Source: Levilactobacillus parabrevis ATCC 53295
GTDB taxonomy: Bacteria; Bacillota; Bacilli; Lactobacillales; Lactobacillaceae
Assembly (NCBI RefSeq): GCF_001434055.1
Contig: NZ_AZCZ01000005.1
Coordinates: 28,316 to 92,315, forward strand
Direction: 5' to 3'
Length of the DNA stretch: 64,000 nt
Positions 1-8,230 of this stretch are shown here, in pieces; within the stretch, counting starts at the first letter, position 1; each line of letters begins with the position of its first letter. Made by a program: the position numbers and the translations under genes. The notes beneath the pieces were generated by a model. That model was not told where the DNA came from. It ran no database searches and saw only the letters and a list, made by a program, of their open reading frames with translations.

Positions 1-102
1 TGGAGACGTGTGGTTTTACGCGGCTTCAAGTCGAGCCGAAAGCCCGTTTTTGAGGGCTGAAGGCGGCCCCACAGCAGGTGTAATCCCTGGCAGCCGCAGG
101 CG
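1..102 (+). repeat. Structured intergenic repeat, copy R1 (cut by window edge)
   Basis: Right-hand part of the ~185-nt repeat family described at 13857-14040. It shows hairpin B (TGGAG..CGTG pairing with CGCG..CTTCA), the linker TCGAG, hairpin C (AGCCC/GGGCT), the block GGCCCCACAGC and the terminal block CCTGGCAGCCGCAGGCG. The left arm lies outside the window. It ends about 80 bases before polC. Confidence 0.75.
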
Positions 103-181
103 AAAGCTTCTCGCAACCATCAGTAACCAATGAAAAAGTAGAAGTAAGAAGAGATTCAGACAGTGTGAAAGGAGTTCGCTT

Positions 182-3100
182 GTGGACGAAGATCGCCATG
201 CATTATTTGAAAAATTATTACAACAACTAGATTTGTCCGGTGCGGCCGACCAGCCGTACTACCAAACGGCCACGATCGACCGGTTGACCGTTCACGAACA
301 GTCACGGCGCTGGCACTTTTTCCTTAAAATGCCTAGTATTTTACCCCTGACAGCCTTTGTGGAATTCCACAATCACCTTCAGATTGCATTTCGGGAGATT
401 GCGACGGTGGAGGCTAGCATCGAGGTTGATCAGCCCGAATTGACTAACCGCCTCGTGGGTGATTATTGGGAATGGGTCGTGAAGAACAGTGGCTTGACCA
501 GTAATCTGGTTCAGGAACTCTGTCAATCTCAAGTGCCCCAGCTCGATCCGGATGGCCGGGTCCTGTTATACGCTCAAAATGAAGTTGTGAAGAACTTCTT
601 GGCCAATCAGGCGTTGGGTCCCATTGAGGATACCTACCGCCAGGCCGGTTTTCCGAAATTTAACATCCACGTGATGGTCGATGAATCCAAGTCACAAGCC
701 AAGATCGACGAATTCAAAGCACGACAGGAAAAGACCGACGCTCAGTTAGCCCAACAGGCGGCTGTGGCGATTGAAAAGGCCAACCAAAAACGTGCCAGTC
801 AAAGTAACGGTGACGTTCAAGCCGCCAGTGGTCCGACCCAGATTGGGAAGGCTATTAAGGGCGACCAACCGACGATGCGAATGGTCGATATCACCCAAGA
901 AGAGCGGTCAGTCATTGTTGAAGGGTACATTTTCGACAAGGAAGTTCGAAAGTTACGTTCCGGTCGGCAACTGCTGACGATTAAGATCACCGACTACACG
1001 TCTTCCATCGTCGTGAAGAAGTTCTCGCGCGGTGCCGAAGACGAGGCCCAATTTGCCGGGGTTGAAGAAGGTAGCTGGGTCAAGGTTCGTGGGAGCGTCC
1101 AAGAGGATAGCTTCATGCGTGATCTGGCTTTGAACGCCTACGACATTAACGAGGTCAAGCACGCGAGTCGGCAAGATACGGCACCCGCCGACCAAAAGCG
1201 GGTCGAACTGCATTTGCACACCACGATGAGTCAGATGGACGCAACCAACCCAATCGGGGATTACGTCAATCAGGCGAAAAAGTGGGGCATGCCCGCACTG
1301 GCCATCACGGATCACTCTGACCTTCAGGGGTTCCCAGCGGCATTTAACGCGGGAGCCAAGGCGGGTATCAAGATGCTCTACGGGGTCGAAGCGAACCTCG
1401 TGGACGATGGGGTGCCGATCGGCTACAACAGCGCTCACGTGCCACTAGATGGCGCCACGTACGTCGTATTTGACGTGGAAACCACCGGACTGTCTGCCAT
1501 CTACGACAAGGTGATCGAACTATCTGCCGTTAAGATGGAGCACAAGAACGTTATTGCACAGTTTGAAGAGTTCATCGATCCCGGATTCCCATTGTCCGAA
1601 CAGACGACGAATTTGACCAGTATCACCGATGATATGGTGGCGGGGTCCAAGTCTGAGGAAGAAGTCTTCAAGCTCTTCCGCGAATTCTGTGGCGATGCGA
1701 TTATCGTTGGGCATAACGTGACCTTCGATGTGGGGTTCATGAACACCGGCTACAAGCGTCACGGGATGTCAGAAATCAGCAATCCAATCATCGATACTCT
1801 GACGTTGGCGCGCTTCCTATACCCAACGTTGAAGAGTTACCGGTTGAATACGTTGGCTAAGCGGTTCCACGTCAGTCTGGAGCACCATCACCGGGCCGTC
1901 TACGATGCCGAGTCTACGGGTCACTTGAACTACCTGTTCTTAAAGGACGCTGAGGACCGTTATGACATTCAGTATCACGACCAACTCAATGACCATATGA
2001 CCGATAACGATGCGTATAAACACGCGCGGCCGAGTCATGCCATTCTGATTGCGAAGACGCAGGCCGGCTTGAAAAACATGTTCAAATTGGTCTCGGCTTC
2101 CAACGTGGATTATTTCTATCGGGTACCACGGGTGCCCCGAAGTGTGCTCGACCACTATCGGGAGGGAATTATCGTTGGATCAGCCTGTTCATCCGGTGAA
2201 GTCTTCACCGCGATGATGCAAAAGGGTCAGGTCGAAGCTGCGGCGAAGGCCAAGTACTACGACTATCTCGAAGTTCAGCCTAAGGCGGCCTATCAGCCGT
2301 TGATTGACTCGGGGCTGATTGCCGACGAGTCCAATTTGGAAGAGATCGTGGGCAACATGGTTCAACTCGGTCATGATCTAAACAAACCGGTTGTCGCTAC
2401 CGGGGATGTGCACTACCTGAACCCCGAGGACTATATTTACCGTAAGATTTTGATTCACTCACAAGGGGGGGCCAACCCACTCAACCGTCAGGAGTTACCC
2501 GATGCGCACTTCATGACGACCAACGAGATGCTGGACGACTTCGCCTACCTGGGCGAGGATACGGCCAAGGAAATTGTGGTCACCAATACGCAGAAGATTG
2601 CGAACGACGTTGATGAGGTTCACCCGTTAAAGGACAAGCTGTACACGCCGCGGATGGAAGGGGCCGAGGACGAAATTCGCCAACGGACCATGGACACTGC
2701 GCACGCGTGGTACGGTAATCCACTACCGGAATTGGTGCAACACCGAGTTGACCGGGAGTTGAAGTCGATCATTGGGAACGGGTTCTCCGTGATCTACCTG
2801 ATTGCCCAACGGCTGGTAGCCAAGTCCAACAAGGACGGCTACTTAGTTGGGTCCCGGGGGTCCGTTGGGTCCAGTGTGGTCGCAACATTCACCGGAATTA
2901 CCGAAGTGAATCCGTTGCCGCCGCATTATCGGTGTCCGAACTGTCAGTATTCCAAGTTCTACACTAAGGGTGAATACAGTTCCGGTTACGATTTACCGGA
3001 AAAGAACTGCCCGAAGTGTGGCACATTGATGATCGGTGACGGTCATAACATTCCGTTCGAAACCTTCTTAGGGTTCAAGGGAAACAAGGTTCCCGATATT

Positions 3101-4525
3101 GATTTGAACTTCTCCGGGGACTACCAACCAATCGCCCATAACTACACTAAGGTGTTGTTCGGCGAGAAGAACGTGTATCGGGCCGGAACGATTGGGACGG
3201 TTGCCGACAAGACGGCTTACGGTTACGTGAAGGCCTACGAACGGGACACGGAACAGACCTTTAGAGGTGCCGAAATCGATCGCTTGGCTAAGGGCGCGAC
3301 TGGGGTCAAACGGACCACCGGACAACATCCGGCTGGGATTATTGTTGTGCCGGATTACATGGATATTTACGACTTTACGCCGATCCAGTACCCAGCCGAT
3401 GACCAAAACGCCGCTTGGCAAACGACCCACTTTGATTTCCATTCGATTCACGATAATATTTTAAAGATTGATATTCTGGGACATGATGATCCAACCATGA
3501 TCCGGACGCTACAAGATTTGTCCGGGGTCGACCCGCAGACCATTCCAATGGATGATCCGGGCGTCATGGCACTGTTCTCCGGGACGGATTCACTGGGCGT
3601 TACGCCGGAACAGATTCAGTCCAAGACGGGGACGCTGGGTGTGCCCGAATTCGGGACGCGCTTTGTCCGGGGGATGCTGGAAGAAACGCACCCGAAGAAC
3701 TACTCGCAACTACTCCAGATTTCCGGCCTGTCTCACGGGACCGATGTGTGGTTGGGGAACGCTGAAGAGTTGATTAAGGCCGGAACCGCCACCATCGCCA
3801 ACGTGATTGGGTGTCGTGATAACATCATGACCGACTTGATCAACTTCGGTCTCGATTCCGAAACGTCCTTCCAGGTCATGGAACACGTGCGGAAGGGCCG
3901 GGGAATTCCAGACGAATGGCAGGAAAAGATGAAGGCAACGGATTGTCCCGACTGGTATATTGATTCTTGTCTGAAGATCAAGTACATGTTCCCGCGGGCC
4001 CATGCCGCTGCTTACGTGCTAATGGCATTGCGGGTGGCCTACTTCAAGGTCTACTTCCCAATCATTTACTATGCAGCGTACTTCTCCGTGCGGGCTGACG
4101 ACTTCGATGTCGTAGCCATGTCACAGGGAAAATCTGCGGTTAAGGCGGCCATGAAGGCCATCAACGACCAGGGGATGGACGCTTCTACCAAGGATAAGAA
4201 CCTCTTGACGGTGCTCGAACTCGCCAACGAAATGTTGGAACGGGGCTACGACTTCAAGATGATCGACCTCGAAAAGTCCGATGCTGCGGAATGGATCATT
4301 GACGGTAATACGTTGATTGCACCATTCAAGGCGGCTCCCGGACTGGGGTTGAACGTAGCCAAGCAGATTGTGGCGGCTCGAAACGACCGGCCGTTCATTT
4401 CCAAGGAAGACCTCGCTAAACGGGGGAAGGTCTCAAAGACCTTGATCGACTTCATGACGGAAAACGGTGTGCTTGCTGGGTTACCAGACGAGAACCAACT
4501 CAGCTTATTCGACGATATGATGTAA
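182..4525 (+). CDS. polC: DNA polymerase III alpha subunit, PolC type
   Basis: Replicative DNA polymerase of low-GC Gram-positives, 1447 aa, the usual PolC length. Order of parts: N-terminal PolC domain; OB fold around 240-330; PHP domain beginning at [11 protein letters not shown] (about 342); an inserted DEDDh 3'-5' proofreading exonuclease starting at FDVETTG (about 430); the polymerase core with a four-cysteine ribbon (CPNC...CPKC, about 918-945) and the acidic motif [12 protein letters not shown] (about 971); and a C-terminal helix-hairpin-helix region. The exonuclease inserted in the PHP domain separates PolC from DnaE. GTG start at 182 with AAAGGAG at 168-174. It is monocistronic here: repeat elements flank both sides, and in lactobacilli proS usually lies upstream. 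Confidence 0.98.
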   Translation: MDEDRHALFEKLLQQLDLSGAADQPYYQTATIDRLTVHEQSRRWHFFLKMPSILPLTAFVEFHNHLQIAFREIATVEASIEVDQPELTNRLVGDYWEWVVKNSGLTSNLVQELCQSQVPQLDPDGRVLLYAQNEVVKNFLANQALGPIEDTYRQAGFPKFNIHVMVDESKSQAKIDEFKARQEKTDAQLAQQAAVAIEKANQKRASQSNGDVQAASGPTQIGKAIKGDQPTMRMVDITQEERSVIVEGYIFDKEVRKLRSGRQLLTIKITDYTSSIVVKKFSRGAEDEAQFAGVEEGSWVKVRGSVQEDSFMRDLALNAYDINEVKHASRQDTAPADQKRVELHLHTTMSQMDATNPIGDYVNQAKKWGMPALAITDHSDLQGFPAAFNAGAKAGIKMLYGVEANLVDDGVPIGYNSAHVPLDGATYVVFDVETTGLSAIYDKVIELSAVKMEHKNVIAQFEEFIDPGFPLSEQTTNLTSITDDMVAGSKSEEEVFKLFREFCGDAIIVGHNVTFDVGFMNTGYKRHGMSEISNPIIDTLTLARFLYPTLKSYRLNTLAKRFHVSLEHHHRAVYDAESTGHLNYLFLKDAEDRYDIQYHDQLNDHMTDNDAYKHARPSHAILIAKTQAGLKNMFKLVSASNVDYFYRVPRVPRSVLDHYREGIIVGSACSSGEVFTAMMQKGQVEAAAKAKYYDYLEVQPKAAYQPLIDSGLIADESNLEEIVGNMVQLGHDLNKPVVATGDVHYLNPEDYIYRKILIHSQGGANPLNRQELPDAHFMTTNEMLDDFAYLGEDTAKEIVVTNTQKIANDVDEVHPLKDKLYTPRMEGAEDEIRQRTMDTAHAWYGNPLPELVQHRVDRELKSIIGNGFSVIYLIAQRLVAKSNKDGYLVGSRGSVGSSVVATFTGITEVNPLPPHYRCPNCQYSKFYTKGEYSSGYDLPEKNCPKCGTLMIGDGHNIPFETFLGFKGNKVPDIDLNFSGDYQPIAHNYTKVLFGEKNVYRAGTIGTVADKTAYGYVKAYERDTEQTFRGAEIDRLAKGATGVKRTTGQHPAGIIVVPDYMDIYDFTPIQYPADDQNAAWQTTHFDFHSIHDNILKIDILGHDDPTMIRTLQDLSGVDPQTIPMDDPGVMALFSGTDSLGVTPEQIQSKTGTLGVPEFGTRFVRGMLEETHPKNYSQLLQISGLSHGTDVWLGNAEELIKAGTATIANVIGCRDNIMTDLINFGLDSETSFQVMEHVRKGRGIPDEWQEKMKATDCPDWYIDSCLKIKYMFPRAHAAAYVLMALRVAYFKVYFPIIYYAAYFSVRADDFDVVAMSQGKSAVKAAMKAINDQGMDASTKDKNLLTVLELANEMLERGYDFKMIDLEKSDAAEWIIDGNTLIAPFKAAPGLGLNVAKQIVAARNDRPFISKEDLAKRGKVSKTLIDFMTENGVLAGLPDENQLSLFDDMM

Positions 4526-4559
4526 GCCGCAACTGTTGGAGCGCTCGGTGCGCCTTACC

Positions 4560-4723
4560 GGGCGGTGTAAATCAACCGGAACGCTGAGGGCGGGCGTCCA
4601 GAGCCGAGAAGCGGTCTCTGGACTTGCCTTTGAACCTCTGAGAATCGAGTTTCAAAGGCACCAATTCTCTAAGCGGCATAGCCGCCAAGAGAATTCCCAC
4701 AGCTGGGTTGATTTACACCGCCC
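4560..4723 (+). repeat. Structured intergenic repeat, divergent copy R2
   Basis: Lies 35 bases after polC. A perfect 18-bp outer stem (4560-4577 with 4706-4723, arm GGGCGGTGTAAATCAACC) encloses three hairpins: CGTCCAGAG/CTCTGGAC, GCCTTTGAAAC/GTTTCAAAGGC and AATTCTCT..GCGGC/GCCGC..AGAGAATT, followed by CCCACAGC. The hairpin series and the CCCACAGC block match the repeat family, but the outer stem differs. It may be a related subfamily. It could also end polC transcription, although no U-run follows. Confidence 0.6.
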
Positions 4724-4781
4724 TCACGGCTTACATGGTGTCACCCCACGTAATTGCAGTGACATCAAGTCTCATGTGTAG

Positions 4782-4809
4782 TTGGACTACAAGTCGGCAC
4801 TGCGATAAT
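4782..4809 (+). promoter_or_regulatory. Sigma-A type promoter of a probable small RNA
   Basis: TTGGAC (4782-4787), 16-bp spacer, GATAAT (4804-4809). It points into a non-coding stretch that ends in a strong terminator 160 bases later. Confidence 0.5.
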
Positions 4810-4815
4810 GCCTCC

Positions 4816-4969
4816 GGGCCGGTTAAATTGGGTAGCCCAAGGCTGATGATGACATCAAATGTGGGTCGTTTAACTGGTTGGTGATACTAAGAGTCATATT
4901 GTGCTAGCAAAAGTTAAAAATATGAGGTCCATCACTGTAGCCAAATGGCTGGGTGATGGGCCTTTTTTT
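4816..4969 (+). ncRNA. Candidate independent small RNA, about 150 nt
   Basis: No open frame is present. Downstream of the promoter at 4782-4809 the sequence can form a closing stem CCGGTTAAA/TTTAACTGG with an inner hairpin TTGGG/CCCAA, then a perfect 7-bp hairpin TCATATT/AATATGA, then an intrinsic terminator (GGTCCATCAC/GTGATGGGCC followed by seven T, 4926-4969). The next gene starts about 420 bases later behind its own promoter, so this is better explained as a stand-alone RNA than as a leader. I do not recognise the family; 6S RNA, tmRNA, RNase P RNA and 4.5S RNA hallmarks were not seen. Confidence 0.5.
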
Positions 4970-5000
4970 ATGATTATCCGTGCGCAATGAAAGGAGTCCC

Positions 5001-5100
5001 TTACTTACTACTAATGTAATTCTGAGGGAATTTGTCTCATTCTTTTGGCAATTAATTGAAAATTCGTTTTAGCTTTGAAGTTATTGTGGAGGGTGAAGAA
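5001..5100 (+). repeat. Short intergenic repeat E, copy 1
   Basis: About 100 bases resembling 49820-49921. The best-kept block is TACTAATGTAATT, 5 variable bases, GGAATT, one base, GTCTCAT. A weaker match follows about 55 bases later (ATTGTGG...GAA). Both copies lie just after an intrinsic terminator and ahead of the next gene's promoter. Nature unknown. Confidence 0.55.
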
Positions 5101-5155
5101 TCTGTAAATCCTTTTGAGGGGAAATTAGTGAATAGAGCCAGAGTGAAGCCTAGTT

Positions 5156-5217
5156 TAGCCGGAGAAAGCCGGTAGACAGCCTTCGAAATTTCAAAATCCT
5201 TGGCAGTTGCAGGCGAC
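5156..5217 (+). repeat. Internally deleted repeat copy R3
   Basis: Keeps only the two ends of the structured repeat family: left end TAGCCGGAG and right end ATCCTTGGCAGTTGCAGGCGAC, with about 35 unrelated bases between them instead of hairpins A-C. It resembles the deletion derivatives seen in miniature mobile elements. The remainder of 4970-5290 holds repeat E and nothing else I can identify. Confidence 0.6.
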
Positions 5218-5298
5218 AGTCTGCAATTCAATTGCTCAATTAAGAACGCCGGTGAACTAACACAACGTTAAACCCGCTTTTATCAGGATTAATAACGT

Positions 5299-5312
5299 GG
5301 TAAGCGCTTACA
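5299..5312 (+). promoter_or_regulatory. cre-like operator (CcpA) overlapping the promoter of the 5391 gene
   Basis: GGTAAGCGCTTACA contains a 12-bp perfect palindrome and matches the catabolite-responsive-element consensus except at the first base. It overlaps the -35 (CTTACA, 5307-5312), which is 17 bp from a good -10 TACAAT (5330-5335). A cre in this position would normally repress. Confidence 0.5.
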
Positions 5313-5390
5313 GAATCGTTAAATTATGGTACAATAATGGTGAGGAATCAGAGAACCATTACTAAACTTTAACGAAAGCGGGTGTTCACC

Positions 5391-5666
5391 ATGCTACAGC
5401 GGTTTGCACGATTACCAGACGGTTGGATGTTTCTGGCAGGCTATTGTTTGATTGGTTTAGGCTATGTGTTGTTTGGCTTGGTATCAACTGTCGCGGCGGT
5501 GCCATTCTTGGCAGTCGTCATTGGCTACTTCCTAATTGCATTCATTTTGACCGTAATTAAGGCGATTAGCTTAAAGGAAATGGCATTGAATCGGTTAAAC
5601 TTATTGGTTTTTGAATTCATTACGATTGCGGGATTCATTTTGCTACTGTTCACCTGCGAACAGTAG
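5391..5666 (+). CDS. Small integral membrane protein, unknown function
   Basis: 91 aa from ATG 5391; a GTG three codons upstream (5382) is possible and has a comparable AAAGCGG in front. Three hydrophobic segments are visible (about 10-30, 34-58 and 70-88), separated by short polar turns, with a charged stretch KAISLKEMALNR between the second and third. No signal peptide or catalytic motif was seen. It stands alone, with its own promoter and a possible cre operator (5299-5312) upstream and a terminator at 5738-5765. The family is not recognised. Confidence 0.7.
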   Translation: MLQRFARLPDGWMFLAGYCLIGLGYVLFGLVSTVAAVPFLAVVIGYFLIAFILTVIKAISLKEMALNRLNLLVFEFITIAGFILLLFTCEQ

Positions 5667-5737
5667 CTGGCACAATGGTTGCAATCCCGCGTGAACTGTA
5701 GTAAAGTAGGCTTTGTAGTTAAACTCGTTTTTTAAAT

Positions 5738-5765
5738 GAGTGAGCAGTCCATGCTCACTCTTTTT
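5738..5765 (+). terminator. Intrinsic terminator
   Basis: Perfect 9-bp stem GAGTGAGCA/TGCTCACTC followed by five T, between the small membrane protein gene and rimP. Confidence 0.8.
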
Positions 5766-5793
5766 AATGGAAAAATGTAGGAGGCGGAATTCT

Positions 5794-6267
5794 TTGAGTA
5801 CAGTCGTTGAGACCGTGACGGACCTGGCCCGGCCAATCGTGGCGCATCATCAGTTTGAATTAGTTGACGTTGAATTTGTCAAGGAAGGTAAAGGCTGGTA
5901 CCTGCGGGTCTACATTGACAAGCCCGGTGGTATTAACATTGAAGAATGTGCGATGGTGAGTGATGAGTTGTCCGAACAGCTGGACGCGATCGATCCAGAT
6001 CCCATTCCCCAAGCCTACTTCCTCGAAGTTTCTTCACCTGGTGCAGAACGGCCACTGAAGAAGCCGGAAGATTTTGAACGGGCCGTGGGTGAGTATATCC
6101 ACGTTTCCCTATATCAAAAGATTGGTCAAAGTAAGGTTTACGAAGGTACGTTGGAAGAATTACGTGACGATGCCTTGGATTTAACCGTTAATTTAAAGGG
6201 ACGTATCAAGACGTTGACCATTCCACGCGATGCGATTGCCCAAGCCCGGTTAGCCATCAAGTTCTAA
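5794..6267 (+). CDS. rimP: Ribosome maturation factor RimP
   Basis: Assembly factor for the 30S subunit, 157 aa. The first half carries the conserved [23 protein letters not shown] and the [18 protein letters not shown] helix; [20 protein letters not shown] leads into the SH3-like C-terminal domain. The start is TTG 5794, supported by TAGGAGG at 5779-5785. An upstream ATG in the same frame would place the start inside the terminator and add a non-conserved tail. First gene of the nusA-infB operon. Confidence 0.95.
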   Translation: MSTVVETVTDLARPIVAHHQFELVDVEFVKEGKGWYLRVYIDKPGGINIEECAMVSDELSEQLDAIDPDPIPQAYFLEVSSPGAERPLKKPEDFERAVGEYIHVSLYQKIGQSKVYEGTLEELRDDALDLTVNLKGRIKTLTIPRDAIAQARLAIKF

Positions 6268-6290
6268 CTAAATAAGGAGCGAAACACAAC

Positions 6291-7562
6291 ATGAGTAAAG
6301 AATTATTAGGTGCCCTTGACGTCCTTGAGACGGAGAAGGGTATCCAGAAATCAGTCGTTATCGACGCCTTGGAAGCGGCCTTAGTTTCTGCTTACAAGCG
6401 GAACTACGACCAAGCCCAAAACGTTGAAGTTCAGTTCGACCAAAAGAAGGGTGATATCCACGTCTTTGCCGTGAAGAAGGTCGTTGACCAAGTCTACGAT
6501 TCACGTCTGGAAGTTAGTTTGGATGACGCCTTGGCCATCAGCAAGGGTTACGAAATTGGTGATGACATTAAGTTTGAAGTGACCCCCAAGAACTTTGGTC
6601 GGATCGCCGCGCAAACCGCTAAGCAAGTCATCTTGCAACGGGTTCGTGAAGCCGAACGGAACATCATCTACGATCAATACAGCCAGTATGAAAATGAAAT
6701 CATTACCGGTGAAGTTGAACGTCAAGATTCCCGTTTCGTTTACGTGAGTTTAGGTAAGGTCGAGGCCGTTATGGGCCACCAAGACCAAATGCCTAACGAA
6801 ACGTACCGGATTCATGACCGGATCAAGGTCTACGTGACCCGGGTCGAAAATGCCACCAAGGGGCCTCAGGTCTTCGTTAGTCGGACGCACGCTGACTTAT
6901 TGAAGCGTTTGTTCGAACAAGAAGTGCCTGAAATCTTTGATGGGACCGTTGAAATCATGGCAATCGCTCGTGAAGCCGGCGACCGGGCCAAGGTGGCTGT
7001 TCGTTCGAACAACCCTGACATTGACCCCGTTGGGACCAGTGTTGGTCCTCGTGGGCAACGGGTCCAAACCATCGTCAATGAACTTGGCGGTGAAAACATG
7101 GATATCGTGGAATGGACGGATGACGAAGCCAAATTTATCGCCAACGCCCTGAACCCTGCCGAAGTTCTGGATGTCATCTTTGATCCAAACAACGAACGGG
7201 CTTGCCAAGTCATCGTGCCAGACTATCAACTGTCTCTGGCCATCGGTAAGCGGGGTCAAAATGCCCGGTTAGCCGCTAAGTTGACCGGTTATAAGATCGA
7301 TATTAAATCAGAATCCGAAGCATCTGCTATAATGGAAGCTGATCAGACTGCTGATGCACAACCAGCAGCTGACGATGATGCGCCCGTTGCCACTGATGAC
7401 ACCGCTACAGATACGTCTGTTGACGATGCCCCAGTGACGGAAGACGCACCAGTTAGCGATGAAGTCGCTGACGACGCGACCGATGTAGCTGTTAACGATG
7501 ATGACGCCACAGATTCAGCAGCTAGTGAGTCAACCACTGACGATTCTTCGTCAGCTGAATAG
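6291..7562 (+). CDS. nusA: Transcription termination/antitermination factor NusA
   Basis: RNA polymerase-binding factor controlling pausing, termination and antitermination, 423 aa. N-terminal polymerase-binding domain (1-130), S1 domain (about 132-200, starting ITGEVERQDSRFVYV), then two KH domains with VGPRGQRVQTIVNELGGE and IGKRGQNARLAAKLTG. The C-terminal ~75 residues are an acidic Asp/Ala/Thr-rich low-complexity tail, not the repeat domains of proteobacterial NusA. RBS AAGGAG before ATG 6291. Cotranscribed with rimP (23-bp gap) and ylxR. Confidence 0.97.
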   Translation: MSKELLGALDVLETEKGIQKSVVIDALEAALVSAYKRNYDQAQNVEVQFDQKKGDIHVFAVKKVVDQVYDSRLEVSLDDALAISKGYEIGDDIKFEVTPKNFGRIAAQTAKQVILQRVREAERNIIYDQYSQYENEIITGEVERQDSRFVYVSLGKVEAVMGHQDQMPNETYRIHDRIKVYVTRVENATKGPQVFVSRTHADLLKRLFEQEVPEIFDGTVEIMAIAREAGDRAKVAVRSNNPDIDPVGTSVGPRGQRVQTIVNELGGENMDIVEWTDDEAKFIANALNPAEVLDVIFDPNNERACQVIVPDYQLSLAIGKRGQNARLAAKLTGYKIDIKSESEASAIMEADQTADAQPAADDDAPVATDDTATDTSVDDAPVTEDAPVSDEVADDATDVAVNDDDATDSAASESTTDDSSSAE

Positions 7563-7588
7563 TACCCATCTAAAGGAGGTTTGGTCCC

Positions 7589-7885
7589 ATGAAACAACGG
7601 AAAGTCCCTATGCGCAAGGATATTGTGACTGGGGAAATGGCGCCTAAGAAGCAACTGGTTCGGGTTGTTCGCAACCAGGAACAGGAAGTTAGCGTTGACC
7701 CTACCGGTAAACAATCCGGTCGTGGTGCCTACATTGCTTTAGATGTGGACATTGCAAAGCGGGCTAAGAAGGAACGGACCTTCGATCACGTCTTTGGCGT
7801 GAAGGTTCCGGATGACTTCTACGATGACTTGATTGCTTACGTGGATCATCAGCAAGCACGGCGGGAATTATTCGACAATGACTAA
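7589..7885 (+). CDS. ylxR: YlxR family RNA-binding protein (RnpM)
   Basis: 98 aa. The YlxR fold is marked by RKVPMRKDIVTGEMAPKKQL near the start and GRGAYIAL at 47-54. YlxR of Bacillus subtilis is reported to bind RNA and modulate RNase P; that role is family knowledge, not visible here. AAAGGAGG precedes ATG 7589. It lies in its conserved place between nusA and ylxQ, and its last codons overlap the ylxQ start by 8 bases. Confidence 0.93.
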   Translation: MKQRKVPMRKDIVTGEMAPKKQLVRVVRNQEQEVSVDPTGKQSGRGAYIALDVDIAKRAKKERTFDHVFGVKVPDDFYDDLIAYVDHQQARRELFDND

Positions 7886-8183
7886 TCCCGAGCGCGCTTT
7901 ACAACTTTTAGGATTGGTTCGGCGGGCAGGTAAACTGACCACCGGCGAATCCTTCGTTATGGCAGCGGTCAGAGACGGCTCAGCTAAGATGGTTTTAATG
8001 GCTAGTGATGCCGGCAAGACCAGTCAGAAGCAGTTTCGTGATAAGACGGCGAGCTATAACGTCCAATTAAACGAGGACTTTACGAAAGACCAGTTGAGCA
8101 CGGCCATTGGGTCAGCGCGCACGGTCATCGCAATCACCGATCCGGGTTTCGTCCGGAAGTTACAACAATTACTTGCTAAGTAG
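7878..8183 (+). CDS. ylxQ: L7Ae/L30e-type ribosomal protein YlxQ
   Basis: 101 aa from ATG 7878, a start that overlaps the end of ylxR and implies translational coupling. A longer reading from 7833 would only add residues lying over ylxR. L7Ae family features: LLGLVRRAGKLTTGESFV at the N-terminus, MVLMASDAGKTSQKQF in the middle, and TVIAITDPGFVRKLQQLL at the end. Proteins of this group bind kink-turn RNA. Its position between ylxR and infB is standard for Firmicutes. Confidence 0.93.
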   Translation: MTNPERALQLLGLVRRAGKLTTGESFVMAAVRDGSAKMVLMASDAGKTSQKQFRDKTASYNVQLNEDFTKDQLSTAIGSARTVIAITDPGFVRKLQQLLAK

Positions 8184-8230
8184 CCGCCTGACGTTCTCGT
8201 GATCGGCAGAATACAAAGGAGTGTGAAGAT

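Noticed and set aside
953..1438. 161-codon minus-strand frame inside polC
   Set aside because: Shadow of a GC-rich coding frame; no ribosome-binding site and no family resemblance.
4536..4781. 81-codon frame after polC
   Set aside because: Covers the hairpins of repeat R2; composition follows the palindromes.
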